Source: Acetobacterium wieringae (lineage in GTDB: Bacteria > Bacillota > Clostridia > Eubacteriales > Eubacteriaceae). From it: DNA of 47,409 bases. The notes beneath the pieces were generated by a model that saw nothing but the letters and a program-made list of their open reading frames with translations, ran no database searches and had not been told where the DNA came from. Positions within the stretch are counted from its first letter, which is position 1, and the number at the start of each line of letters is the position of its first letter. The DNA is taken from assembly GCF_001766835.1 (NCBI RefSeq), contig NZ_LKEU01000046.1, forward strand, positions 1-47,409. Direction: 5' to 3'. This document shows positions 1-7,299 of this stretch, piece by piece. Position numbers and translations under genes: made by a program.

Positions 1-278
1 AGCAGTTCCAGTAGAAATGGAAGGGCCAGCTGAAACCCGGAGTGGCAGAAAGAAGGCAGGATACTCACGGTCTTACCGCAATGAATACAGTAATGGCGTT
101 GTACCGGAATGGAGAAGACATCCTCATGCCAGATTACATGTCGGTGATAGATACCATGAAGATGGAGCCGCCTGCGGGTGAAACAATGAGGGCAGCTGTC
201 AATGCGGACTCTTTCCGTGGTGTGGAATTCGTTGATGTAATCCAGTGGGTGTTCAGAAAAGTGTTCCAGGTGAACCAT
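1..278 (-). CDS. Transposase N-terminus, DUF6431-type zinc ribbon (partial, runs off the window)
   Basis: Read on the minus strand from an ATG at 278, the frame stays open to the window edge for 92 codons. The peptide has a CPHC pair near the start and a CIHCGKTVSILPSF block about 45 residues later, a four-cysteine zinc ribbon with many His and Arg between. This is the pattern of the DNA-binding head of IS transposases with a DUF6431-like domain; the catalytic part lies outside the window. AAGGAAG sits about 8 bases before the start, which supports this reading over the plus-strand ORF at 42-284 that overlaps it. An extended -10 (TGGTATAAT) lies upstream. The family name is from memory of the motif; another zinc-ribbon transposase family is possible. 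It suits the debris-rich region that follows. Confidence 0.6.
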   Translation of the reverse strand, partial: MVHLEHFSEHPLDYINEFHTTERVRIDSCPHCFTRRRLHLHGIYHRHVIWHEDVFSIPVQRHYCIHCGKTVSILPSFCHSGFQLALPFLLEL

Positions 279-300
279 GGTTGATGCTTCCTTAAAGTGC

Positions 301-319
301 ATAATGATTAATCATTATA
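301..319 (-). promoter_or_regulatory. Palindrome overlapping the transposase -10 element
   Basis: Bases 301-318 form a perfect 18-bp palindrome (ATAATGATTAATCATTAT). On the minus strand its upstream edge overlaps a TATAAT at 319-314 preceded by TGG, an extended -10. It lies about 25 bases upstream of the transposase start, so it may be an operator or an mRNA hairpin limiting transposase expression. The promoter role is inferred from position. Confidence 0.4.
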
Positions 320-399
320 CCATAGTTAAAAAGCCGGGTTTAGCTGGAATAATTTGATTAAATCAGGACTGTTTTGACACTTATAATTTGCTAATTAAC

Positions 400-435
400 A
401 ACAAGATCCACCCGGATAGTGTCAGACATGATCAA
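400..435 (+). repeat. 36-bp direct repeat, copy 1
   Basis: The stretch starting AACAAGATCCACCCGGAT recurs at 1769-1804 with 33 of 36 bases the same (the differences fall in a 4-base block in the middle). The two copies bracket the Fic and AlbA remnants. They may be parallel remains of one gene duplicated in the past, or target or recombination sites. Confidence 0.7.
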
Positions 436-474
436 AAGCAGAAGACGTGCCTGTAACCAACTTATACTAAAAAT

Positions 475-812
475 GCATACGAAGCCTATGACGAAATTAT
501 AAACTTCAACCCCAATGACGTAAAAGACTTTTTGAAAGCCCACGAGTTAATGACACAGGGCTTGGTTGAGGAATCTGGAAAGTTTCGAAGCGACCGCAAT
601 ACTATGATACAATCGAAGCGGCAAGAAAATCGAATGATTCCGGCGTGTTTATTGAATTCACGCTATCCGCTGTTTTAGATACCATCGTCGAACAGGACAA
701 GCACCAAGTAAAGCACCAAGTCGATTTAACCGGCACCCAGATAGACGTTTTGAAATCGCTTCAAGATAAAACGTTGTCGCATAAAGTGGCCCCGGGGCCA
801 GGCACCACTTAA
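475..812 (+). pseudogene. Fic-family protein remnant, catalytic centre deleted
   Basis: Two frames together give a recognisable Fic/DOC protein. The first, from 475, reads AYDEI...NPNDVKDFLKAHELM followed by QGLVEESGKFRS, the helix that precedes the Fic core. After a frame change near 600 a second frame reads YYDTIEAARKSNDSGVFIEF and continues through the winged-helix-like tail (HQVKHQV, LKSLQDKTL) to a stop at 810-812. The HPFxxGNGRxGR active-site segment expected between these blocks is absent, so a deletion joined the pre-core to the post-core region and broke the frame. The start is also missing. The protein cannot be an AMP transferase. In many genomes such Fic genes travel with AlbA/ATP-binding regulators, which matches the next gene. 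Confidence 0.8.
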
Positions 813-839
813 CTAATGAAAATATAAATGAGGTGAACG

Positions 840-1394
840 ATGAAAACAGAGCTAAAGAAACTACTAACGGCAGAATCAACCGATGTCGATTTTAAAGTTT
901 CATTGGAAAAGGCAAAACCGAAGAGCTGGTTGAAAACGGTTGTTGCTTTTGCAAACGGCATTGGCGGTAGCATTCTGTTTGGCGTGGATGATGATCGCCA
1001 AATTATCGGCTTGGACCATGTTCAGGCGGATGCCGAAAAAATAAGCAACCTCATAAAAACCAAGGTTGATCCACTCATTATGTTTTCACTGAAGCCGGTC
1101 ACCATGGAAAACAAGGACATTCTGGTTCTGGAGATTGCAGCCGGGAAAATGACCCCTTACTATTATGTCAATGAAGGGACAAGAACCGCATACGTGCGAA
1201 TTGGTAATGAAAGTGTCGTTGCACCGGCGTATATCATTCATGAGCTGATGTTAAAAGGCCAGCGGCTTTCCTTTGATGCACTGTCAACCAATGAAAAGTT
1301 CAGCGACGCCAGCTTTACCCTGTTTAAATCCAATTTTTATAAAGCCACCGAAAAAAGAATTGAGGCCGGAAAGATTACATATCCTTTGGAATGA
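840..1394 (+). CDS. AlbA_2/Schlafen-type DNA-binding domain protein, truncated
   Basis: 184 residues. Residues ~10-130 match the AlbA_2 (divergent AAA_4) domain of predicted ATP-binding transcriptional regulators: VDFKVSLE, then VVAFANGIGGSILFGVDDD, the hallmark 'FANt-GG-l-fGvdd' motif, and later GTRTAYVRIGNESVVA. Full-length relatives carry a second HATPase-like half and are roughly 400-500 residues; this one stops soon after the AlbA domain. GAGGTG lies 7 bases before the ATG, so translation is plausible. The following ORF looks like the winged-helix tail of the same protein type, which suggests that the middle was deleted. It may still bind nucleic acid, but a regulator lacking its ATPase half is probably a decaying gene. 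The true function of the family is poorly known. Confidence 0.65.
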   Translation: MKTELKKLLTAESTDVDFKVSLEKAKPKSWLKTVVAFANGIGGSILFGVDDDRQIIGLDHVQADAEKISNLIKTKVDPLIMFSLKPVTMENKDILVLEIAAGKMTPYYYVNEGTRTAYVRIGNESVVAPAYIIHELMLKGQRLSFDALSTNEKFSDASFTLFKSNFYKATEKRIEAGKITYPLE

Positions 1395-1400
1395 TTGATC

Positions 1401-1700
1401 ATGAAAAAACAAACAGGTGATGAGAATGAAGATTTCAGTGATGTGCAGAAACGAGCGGATAATGAGCGGATAATGAGCGAATATGAGCGGATAATGAGCG
1501 AATTAAACCCGAATGAAAAATTAATCGTTGAATACCTGATAAAAAATAAAAAAATAGTCAATCAGGAGGCAAGTTCATTAACCGGGTTATCACCGGCCCA
1601 GGTAAGACGGGTGTTTGTTTCATTACAGCAAAAACAAATTATCGAGGCCGTTGGAAAAAGCAGAGGTCGATTTTATCAATTAGCTCAGTCAGAGCTTTAA
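1401..1700 (+). CDS. Winged-helix domain protein, likely the detached C-terminus of an AlbA-type regulator
   Basis: 99 residues from ATG 1401, six bases after the preceding stop. The C-terminal two thirds (NEKLIVEYLIKNKKIVNQEA then LTGLSPAQVRRVFVSLQQ) is a clear winged helix-turn-helix like those ending AlbA-type ATP-binding regulators. The N-terminal part is an imperfect repeat (ERIMSEYERIMSEL) coded by tandem 10-11 base units at 1453-1503. No strong Shine-Dalgarno precedes the ATG, so it may be a remnant or be translated by coupling with the upstream gene. No independent function can be assigned. Confidence 0.5.
   Translation: MKKQTGDENEDFSDVQKRADNERIMSEYERIMSELNPNEKLIVEYLIKNKKIVNQEASSLTGLSPAQVRRVFVSLQQKQIIEAVGKSRGRFYQLAQSEL
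1453..1503 (+). repeat. Tandem GAGCGGATAAT repeat inside a coding frame
   Basis: Units GAGCGGATAAT (1453, 1464, 1485), GAGCGAATAT (1475) and a partial GAGCGAAT (1496) follow each other directly. Units of 10 or 11 bases are not multiples of three, so gain or loss of one unit would shift the frame. Confidence 0.75.
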
Positions 1701-1768
1701 AATAGCGTCAATAACGAAAAAAAGGGAGACATCAGAGTTCAAGGGGACGAAGGTTTTGTGCACTATAA

Positions 1769-1804
1769 AACAAGATCCACCCGGATGGCATCAGACATGA
1801 TCAA
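1769..1804 (+). repeat. 36-bp direct repeat, copy 2
   Basis: Second copy of the repeat at 400-435, differing at 3 positions. It lies upstream of the ATPase remnant at 1937-2206. Bases 1805-1936 hold no recognisable gene. Confidence 0.7.
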
Positions 1805-1936
1805 TAATTCAGTCAAGCAGTTGCCGATCATCCATCTGACCAGCCGCCAGACCGAGTCCCAACTGGATCAGTTCATCATCGGTACAATCAGGGAGAAAGC
1901 CGTTAGAGCCTTTGGCGCATGCCCTTAACGTTTTAG

Positions 1937-2206
1937 TTTAAGAAACCGATTCTGATCCCCAAGAATCCTACCATTGCCCGATTCTTTAAGGAAATCGGAC
2001 TGGTGGACGAACTGGGATCGGGTATCCGCAATACCTATAAATACTGCAAAATCTATTCCGGCACCGCACCCATTTTTATCGAGGGCGATGTGTTCCGGAC
2101 GATTATCCCCTTGTCCATGGTAGCCGGTGACCAAGCTACCCCTACTGCTGAGAGTAAGGGACAACCGTTTCATTTGGCCAGTACCGCAAAGGTGGATGTT
2201 TTTTGA
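1937..2206 (+). pseudogene. C-terminal fragment of an AlbA-type ATP-binding regulator
   Basis: The frame reads FKKPILIPKNPTIARFFKEI then GLVDELGSGIRNTYKYCKIY and EGDVFRTIIPL. This matches the HATPase_c_4-like end of AlbA_2 regulators (NPxIARxFxxIGxxDELGSGxRN). Stops in all nearby upstream frames (for example TAG at 1934) and the absence of an N-terminus show it is a remnant. It may be the missing back half of the protein beginning at 840 or the relic of a second copy; the 36-bp repeat upstream of both regions favours a duplication. The frame ends with an unrelated-looking tail to TGA at 2204-2206. Confidence 0.65.
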
Positions 2207-2243
2207 AGCCGTTGTTCATGCGGCATGGCGACGAAGGAGAATC

Positions 2244-2699
2244 ATGAAGATAAAATTTACCCATACCAATATTATTGCCAAAGACTGGGAAAAGCTCTCG
2301 TGGTTTTACCAGGAAGTTTTTGAATGTGTGCCCGTCCCGCCAAAACGAGATCTGCAGGGAAACTGGATCGATCAGCTGACGGGAATCCGGGGGGCGCATA
2401 TCCGGGGCGAGCATCTTTGTTTACCGGGCTATGAAAACAGCTTGCCGACGCTGGAAATATTTTCCTACGACGATTGGGTCGATGGGGGATTACCACAAAT
2501 TAATCGGACGGGTTTGGGGCATCTTGCCTTTGAAGTCGATGATCTCGATAAAATGCTCAAAAAAGTGCTGGCGGCCGGAGGGGGTCAGATTGGCGAGCGG
2601 ATTGTCGCGGACTATCCCAATCAGGTGGTGGCCACCTTTGTTTATGCCACCGATCCGGAAGGCAACATTGTGGAACTGCAGAATTGGGGTACCCGATAG
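2244..2699 (+). CDS. VOC-superfamily (glyoxalase/bleomycin-resistance fold) protein
   Basis: 151 residues from ATG 2244, chosen because AAGGAGA sits 6 bases upstream; longer in-frame starts run into the regulator remnant. Two beta-alpha-beta-beta-beta modules are visible. Candidate metal ligands fall where the family places them: H7 (FTHTNI), E71 (LEIF), H93 (GLGHLAFEV) and E144 (GNIVELQNW). The phrase DPEGNIVELQ is typical of glyoxalase I-like and dioxygenase-like members. A metal-dependent isomerase or lyase, or a resistance protein, is possible; substrate unknown. It stands alone just after the pseudogene zone, ~100 bases before the flavodoxin gene. Confidence 0.85.
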   Translation: MKIKFTHTNIIAKDWEKLSWFYQEVFECVPVPPKRDLQGNWIDQLTGIRGAHIRGEHLCLPGYENSLPTLEIFSYDDWVDGGLPQINRTGLGHLAFEVDDLDKMLKKVLAAGGGQIGERIVADYPNQVVATFVYATDPEGNIVELQNWGTR

Positions 2700-2804
2700 A
2701 CAGGCACCCATTCCCCTGATGCCGGTCACGTCACGTAATGTCGAACCAACGGAGAATAAATAACGGTTGAAAAAGAAATACAAAGTAAAAAATGGAGGAA
2801 TGCT

Positions 2805-3290
2805 ATGGGAAACGAGAATCACACCGCCATCGTCTATTTTTCAAAAGATGGGAATACCCGAAGCGGCGCAATGCGCTTAAATGAGCGGCTCGGCGGCAGA
2901 ATAATCGAACTGCGGGAACAAAAAAAAGGCAACTTCCTGCAGGCGCTTTTTAAAAAAGGCTCCAAACTGCAAGGCGAGCCCTGGCAGGAAATCGCAACGG
3001 CGCAGGACGTCTATTTAATGCAGCCGATTTGGGCAAGTAATGCCGTACCGGCGATGAACGCCTTTCTTAAGCAGGCCGATTTTTCAGGGAAACGGGTGAC
3101 CATCATCACCTTTCAGCAATTTACTGATCTGAGAAACAGCGACAAGGTTCATGAGAGTATTGCCGCAGCGGTTAAAAAACAAAACGGGCAGGTCATTGGA
3201 ACCTATGCCTTTGTTGGCGGGAAAATGGGCCACTGTGCAGCAAAAAATTTGATTGATGAACAGATCGATTCAATGATCTTCCCGGGCTGA
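2805..3290 (+). CDS. Flavodoxin-family protein
   Basis: 161 residues from ATG 2805 with GGAGGAATGCT in front. The N-terminus AIVYFSKDGNTR is the FMN phosphate-binding loop of flavodoxin-like proteins (usually T/S-x-T/S-G-N-T; here SKDGNTR). MQPIWASNAVPAMNAFL supplies the second FMN loop (the usual PI-W pattern) and GKRVTIITF the central strand. The length suits short-chain flavodoxins or the flavodoxin_4 group. Likely a soluble FMN electron carrier or quinone-reductase-like protein. It is monocistronic as far as can be seen; no redox partner is adjacent. Confidence 0.85.
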   Translation: MGNENHTAIVYFSKDGNTRSGAMRLNERLGGRIIELREQKKGNFLQALFKKGSKLQGEPWQEIATAQDVYLMQPIWASNAVPAMNAFLKQADFSGKRVTIITFQQFTDLRNSDKVHESIAAAVKKQNGQVIGTYAFVGGKMGHCAAKNLIDEQIDSMIFPG

Positions 3291-3297
3291 AGACGCA

Positions 3298-3433
3298 CAG
3301 GCGCTAGCTGCCACAGTATCCGCTGGGTGTCAGGAACACTTAACTTACGCACAAAACGACACCACAGATTGGGACTGTAAGCACCAACATCGAATGCGAC
3401 CTGTAACACGTGTATGTGGGGCTGTTGAATGCC
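3298..3433 (-). pseudogene. Possible transposase remnant
   Basis: On the minus strand the block 3433-3298 reads a coherent peptide with VLQVAFDVGAYSPNLWCRF and VPDTQRILWQLAP. It has no start or end of its own and its frame runs on into the antisense of the flavodoxin gene. The strand matches the transposase fragment at the left edge, so it may be part of a related element. I cannot name the family, so this is tentative. Confidence 0.25.
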
Positions 3434-3471
3434 ATTTAATTTAAAGTATTTATAGAATAAAAGGAGTTATC

Positions 3472-4314
3472 ATGTTTTCACGAACCTGGCATGGAATTGT
3501 GCCGCTTAAAATGCGGGCGGCGTTTGAACAATATGAATATCAAACCGGTGTTAAAGAGTCCCTGGCGATCCCGGGCAATCGGGGTGCTTTTTTGAAAATC
3601 GTCGAGCAGGAGGATTTTGCTCATTTTTTTCTCTGCACAAAGTGGGATTCAATGGCCAGCATGATTGCCTATGCCGGGCAGGAACCATTGATTGCCGTGA
3701 CCTATCCTGAGGATGAACACTATGGATTGATCTCTGATCCGATTGTGATCATTCAGGAAGTCGCAGATGACAGGAATCCGTTTGCCGCCCAGGATGATAT
3801 CGGGGGGCAAAGTAAGGAAAAAAGCCCGATCCAAGGCAAAAACCCCGCAATCACACCGATTACCTATCGCAGCGGCGATGAATCGCTGCTGGATGACATT
3901 AAGGAGTTGTGGGAAGCGCTGAACCGGCATCACCGCGATGCCGCCGTGAATTTTAAAGCTCACTATGAAGCCTTTACGTTTGCGATGCGCAAAAAAAATC
4001 TGCTCACGAAGGCCCAAAATGGGCGGCTGCGAATCGAAATTGCAGTTGATCCAAAAACTACTCAAAATGTCGGCTACTGCATTTCCCGGGTTGAATGCTC
4101 CGGTGATGCGGAGATGGAATCCTTATATGTCCAGGACGACTATCGGGGCCTCGGCCTCGGAGAGACCTTGCTTGGTAATGCCATTGCCTGGATGGATGAG
4201 TTGGGGGCCCATACCAAGTCCGTGTCGGTGGCCGTCGGCAACGAAAAAGCCTTCAGCTTTTATGAGCGCTTTGGCTTTTATCCCCGAAAAACCCTGCTGG
4301 AGCAGATAAAATAG
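3472..4314 (+). CDS. ABM-like domain fused to a GNAT acetyltransferase
   Basis: 280 residues, AAGGAG 6 bases before ATG 3472. Residues 1-~100 (FSRTWHGIVPL, GNRGAFLKIVE, FFLCTKWDSMASMIAYAG) look like the dimeric alpha/beta-barrel ABM fold seen in small monooxygenases and heme-degrading enzymes. A polar linker (~105-128) joins this to a GNAT acetyltransferase at ~130-280 with motif A MESLYVQDDYRGLGLGETLL (acetyl-CoA pyrophosphate loop RGLGLG) and the C-terminal NEKAFSFYERFGF. The GNAT half would move an acetyl group from acetyl-CoA to an unknown amine. The fusion is unusual; the ABM half may act as a ligand-binding or dimerisation module. A second GNAT gene follows after 48 bases, so the two may be co-transcribed. 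Confidence 0.75.
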   Translation: MFSRTWHGIVPLKMRAAFEQYEYQTGVKESLAIPGNRGAFLKIVEQEDFAHFFLCTKWDSMASMIAYAGQEPLIAVTYPEDEHYGLISDPIVIIQEVADDRNPFAAQDDIGGQSKEKSPIQGKNPAITPITYRSGDESLLDDIKELWEALNRHHRDAAVNFKAHYEAFTFAMRKKNLLTKAQNGRLRIEIAVDPKTTQNVGYCISRVECSGDAEMESLYVQDDYRGLGLGETLLGNAIAWMDELGAHTKSVSVAVGNEKAFSFYERFGFYPRKTLLEQIK

Positions 4315-4362
4315 TACCCGGAGCACTTAACTCATGTCAAACAAAAATACGGAGGAATGCAA

Positions 4363-4974
4363 ATGTTAAATGAAAATGAACTAAAAACCTATACCCAATT
4401 GATGAAAACCCGTTTTATGGAAGATCCGGGGGTGATCTTTCAGGTCAATGGTCTTGATCGGGCCGACCTGTTGATTGAAGCTCAGTTTGCAGGGCAGATT
4501 CAGGCTTTCATGGTACAAAATGCCGTCCAGGTACTGCCTGATGGCCAGGGGCTGCTGATTGGTTACGCAACCCGGGAATGGCCCGAAGAACGGCTGACCC
4601 AGGTGATGCAGCAATCCGCCCAACAACTGCTGGCGGTCGTGAATCCGGAGGAATTGCAGCTGCTTTCCGATCGGGCGGTCTGTCAGACCCAGATCATTCC
4701 GTCGAATTGGCATCTCGCCTATGGTGCCACAGACGTTTATCATCTGCTGGTCATCGCCACTGACAAGTCCGCACGAGGTACCGGGGCTTTCAGAAAACTG
4801 CTGACACCGGTGCTAAAAAAATGTGCGGCCAATCAGGAGCCGATGGTACTGGAGACCTTCAATCCCGACAACCTGCCGATTTATGAACACTTTGGATTTC
4901 AGTTGATGGAATCGCATCGATCAGATGATATCGGCCTGACCTGTTACTGCATGATGCGTTCAGCGGAAAACTAA
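4363..4974 (+). CDS. GNAT-family N-acetyltransferase
   Basis: 203 residues if the second ATG (4363) is used. GGAGGA at 4351-4356 is 6 bases from it but touches the first ATG at 4357, so 4363 is the better start. The acetyl-CoA motif is LLVIATDKSARGTGAFRKLL, followed by PMVLETFNPDNLPIYEHFGF, the standard strand-helix end of GNAT folds. The N-terminal half (~1-115) is a helical region typical of GNATs with an extra lid. Substrate unknown. Probably translated with the upstream ABM-GNAT gene. Confidence 0.8.
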   Translation: MLNENELKTYTQLMKTRFMEDPGVIFQVNGLDRADLLIEAQFAGQIQAFMVQNAVQVLPDGQGLLIGYATREWPEERLTQVMQQSAQQLLAVVNPEELQLLSDRAVCQTQIIPSNWHLAYGATDVYHLLVIATDKSARGTGAFRKLLTPVLKKCAANQEPMVLETFNPDNLPIYEHFGFQLMESHRSDDIGLTCYCMMRSAEN

Positions 4975-5118
4975 AACAAGTCGGGTGGTCAGGAAGCACA
5001 AAAATCGGCAACCGGAAAGGAAGACCGCAGCCAACGCACCTGCCCTGATGACGGCCGCCAGCGTCATAATGGTAACGGTGCCGGGTTGCTGCTTCACAAA
5101 AACCCGATTTCTGAGGCA

Positions 5119-5147
5119 TTGCAAACGATCCCGTATTTTGATATGAT
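5119..5147 (+). promoter_or_regulatory. Sigma-A promoter for the FIST-GGDEF gene
   Basis: TTGCAA (5119-5124), 17 bases, TATGAT (5142-5147). This is the only good promoter in the 325-base gap 4975-5299, which otherwise shows no convincing gene. Confidence 0.6.
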
Positions 5148-5299
5148 AAACTATACATTTTTGCGCCGAGACAGTTATTAAGGGCATCATAGTGAGAATT
5201 ACTGTATTTCTGGCAGGGGCTATACAGACAACAGATCAACCAGGAAGACCGGCGTTGCGAAAAGAAGCAACCATTAACAAGAAAAGAGACTGTTTAAAA

Positions 5300-7192
5300 A
5301 TGATTAATAAAATCATTTCGATCAATCAGATTGAAACACTGAAGAAATGGCTTCAAACAGAAGAAGTAAAAAATCAGACCAAGCGCTCGTTGTCCGTCTT
5401 CGCACAAATATTCTCAGCCCGGAGTGATCCCCAATGGCTCACAGAAATCGAAGCTGCACTTCGGGTTGTTGCACCGCAAGCGGTAATTGTCGGAAGCTCG
5501 ACCATGGGGGAAATTGGCGAGGGGCGGTTACTCACCAACACCACCGTCATTTCCCTGGTATTTTTTGAAAAGACCGGCGTGCAGGGTTTTTTAGTAGATA
5601 CCAAAAACCAGGACGAAGCCCTTGTCGGAAAACGCTTATCAGAAAAAATTGAAAGCAACTGTCAGCAGATTGCCGGGGTTTTGCTGCTGGCAACCTCGTC
5701 ATCAATGGATGTGTCTCATTTTCTCAAGGGTTTTTCGGCGGGCAGAAGGGGAACCTATCCGGTCTTTGGGGCTGGTGCCGGCGTTTACGAAGGCGAGCAG
5801 AAACCCATCGTCACCTTGAATCATCATTTCTCGTCAAGCGGGGTCGTTGCAGTGGTTTTTACGGGTGATGACATTGATATTGTGGTGCATACGTATTTAG
5901 GATGGGAACCCCTGAGTAAAGAACTGACACTGACCGAGACGGACGGCTTGTGGTTAAAAACAATTGATAATCAGCCAGCTTTTGAGGTGTACCATCGGTA
6001 TCTGAACATTGAAGATGATGAAAACTTCTTTTTGAATGTGCTGGAGTTTCCCCTGCTGGTCGAAAGAAATGGGGTTGTCTACGCCAAAACGCCGAATGAA
6101 GTCAAGGATCATCACGACATAAAATTTATTGCCGATATCAAACAGGGCGAATCGGCCCGGATTGGCTACGGAAATCCGGCGATGATCATTCAAAATGCCA
6201 GGGCTATTCAGGATCGGGTTCAGGCCTTTCATCCGGAAGGGATTTTTATCTATTCCTGTACCTGTCGTCGCTTTCTGCTTCAGAATGAGGTGGAGCTGGA
6301 AACCAAAGCATTTCAAACCATTGCCCCGTCAGCCGGTTTTTATACCCATGGCGAGATTGTCTCTCACGAAGAAACAGTGATGTTGCTTAATGCCACCATG
6401 GTGACGGTGAGTATGAAAGAAGGAGTAGGTAAACCGCCTGAAGCGGTGCTTGAAACAGGGCCGACGGAACTACGAACCGGCCAACCCTGTAACCGCCGGG
6501 ATAATCGGATGATTGCCCGACTGGTCAAATTTTTCAGCCGGGGCAACGCTGGAGGGGGCCGCAAAGCGGCTGAAAATGGGGGTGAAAAGCTGAGCGCTGA
6601 AGCCATGGTCGATCCCTTTAACCGCCAGAACAATCGCATTATTTCCCAACTCGTTAATTTTATTAAGGTGGTCACAGCGGAATTGGAGCAGGCCAACCAG
6701 GAGGCCAGACTGCTGGCTGAGCGGGATTATCTCACCCAGGTCTACAATCGCTTAAAAGGCCATGAATTCCTGCAAAGTGAAATCGCCCGGTGTAACCGGT
6801 ATGGTCAGGAATGTGCCATTATGATGATAGATGTCGATTTCTTTAAAAATGTCAACGATACCTACGGCCACAATATTGGCGATGCGGTTCTTGTTCAGCT
6901 GGTAAAAATACTGACCCGGGAAATCAGAACCGTTGATGTGTTGAGTCGTTGGGGCGGCGAGGAATTTCTGCTTATTATGCCACAAATTGATGCACAAGGG
7001 GCAATATATGCGGCGGAACGGTTACGGACTGTTGTTGAAAAGACCTTGTTTACCCAGGGCCTCAGACAGACCGCCAGTTTTGGCGTAGCCACCTATAAAC
7101 CGGGCGAGTCGCCGGAAGCTTTTATTGACCGGGCTGATAAAGCCCTTTACGAAGCGAAACAACTGGGCCGAAACTGTGTTGTGTCAAAGTGA
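5300..7192 (+). CDS. FIST-domain sensor diguanylate cyclase (GGDEF)
   Basis: 630 residues from ATG 5300 (a GTG at 5192 in the same frame would add 36 residues of non-domain-like sequence; the start is uncertain since both Shine-Dalgarno sites are weak). Residues ~25-380 form the FIST_N plus FIST_C pair, a ligand sensor often tied to amino-acid sensing: VIVGSSTMGEIGEG early and IFIYSCTCRRFLL late. After a linker with two copies of a short helix (NRRDNRMIARLVKFF and NRQNNRIISQLVNFI) comes a GGDEF domain (~460-628) with the active motif RWGGEEF. R-T-V-D sits five residues before GGEEF, the inhibitory c-di-GMP site. It should make c-di-GMP from two GTP in response to a small cytosolic ligand; no transmembrane segment is seen. 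Single gene with its own promoter. Confidence 0.88.
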   Translation: MINKIISINQIETLKKWLQTEEVKNQTKRSLSVFAQIFSARSDPQWLTEIEAALRVVAPQAVIVGSSTMGEIGEGRLLTNTTVISLVFFEKTGVQGFLVDTKNQDEALVGKRLSEKIESNCQQIAGVLLLATSSSMDVSHFLKGFSAGRRGTYPVFGAGAGVYEGEQKPIVTLNHHFSSSGVVAVVFTGDDIDIVVHTYLGWEPLSKELTLTETDGLWLKTIDNQPAFEVYHRYLNIEDDENFFLNVLEFPLLVERNGVVYAKTPNEVKDHHDIKFIADIKQGESARIGYGNPAMIIQNARAIQDRVQAFHPEGIFIYSCTCRRFLLQNEVELETKAFQTIAPSAGFYTHGEIVSHEETVMLLNATMVTVSMKEGVGKPPEAVLETGPTELRTGQPCNRRDNRMIARLVKFFSRGNAGGGRKAAENGGEKLSAEAMVDPFNRQNNRIISQLVNFIKVVTAELEQANQEARLLAERDYLTQVYNRLKGHEFLQSEIARCNRYGQECAIMMIDVDFFKNVNDTYGHNIGDAVLVQLVKILTREIRTVDVLSRWGGEEFLLIMPQIDAQGAIYAAERLRTVVEKTLFTQGLRQTASFGVATYKPGESPEAFIDRADKALYEAKQLGRNCVVSK

Positions 7193-7208
7193 GGGCAGCC
7201 ATAAAACA

Positions 7209-7251
7209 GCCGGAGGTGCACAACGAGGTAGGGTATTGTGCACACTCCGGC
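7209..7251. terminator. Large hairpin between convergent genes
   Basis: A 15-bp stem (GCCGGAGGTGCACAA at 7209-7223 with its complement at 7236-7251, one bulged A at 7244) and a 12-base loop. It sits between the end of the GGDEF gene and the end of the minus-strand methyltransferase. It lacks a strong T-run on the plus side; on the minus side TGTTTTAT follows. Probably a transcription-ending or RNA-stabilising hairpin. Confidence 0.5.
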
Positions 7252-7299
7252 CTGATAAAAAAGCGCTGCCGATTGCGCTGTCGCTTGCCTGGCTTTCGG

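Noticed and set aside
42..284. 80-residue plus-strand frame with GTG start
   Set aside because: No recognisable fold; the antisense frame gives a zinc-ribbon transposase with a ribosome site.
4859..5239. Minus-strand frames in the gap before the GGDEF gene, one with a hydrophobic stretch
   Set aside because: No ribosome site, overlap with the GNAT gene end, and no family pattern; the gap contains a plus-strand promoter instead.
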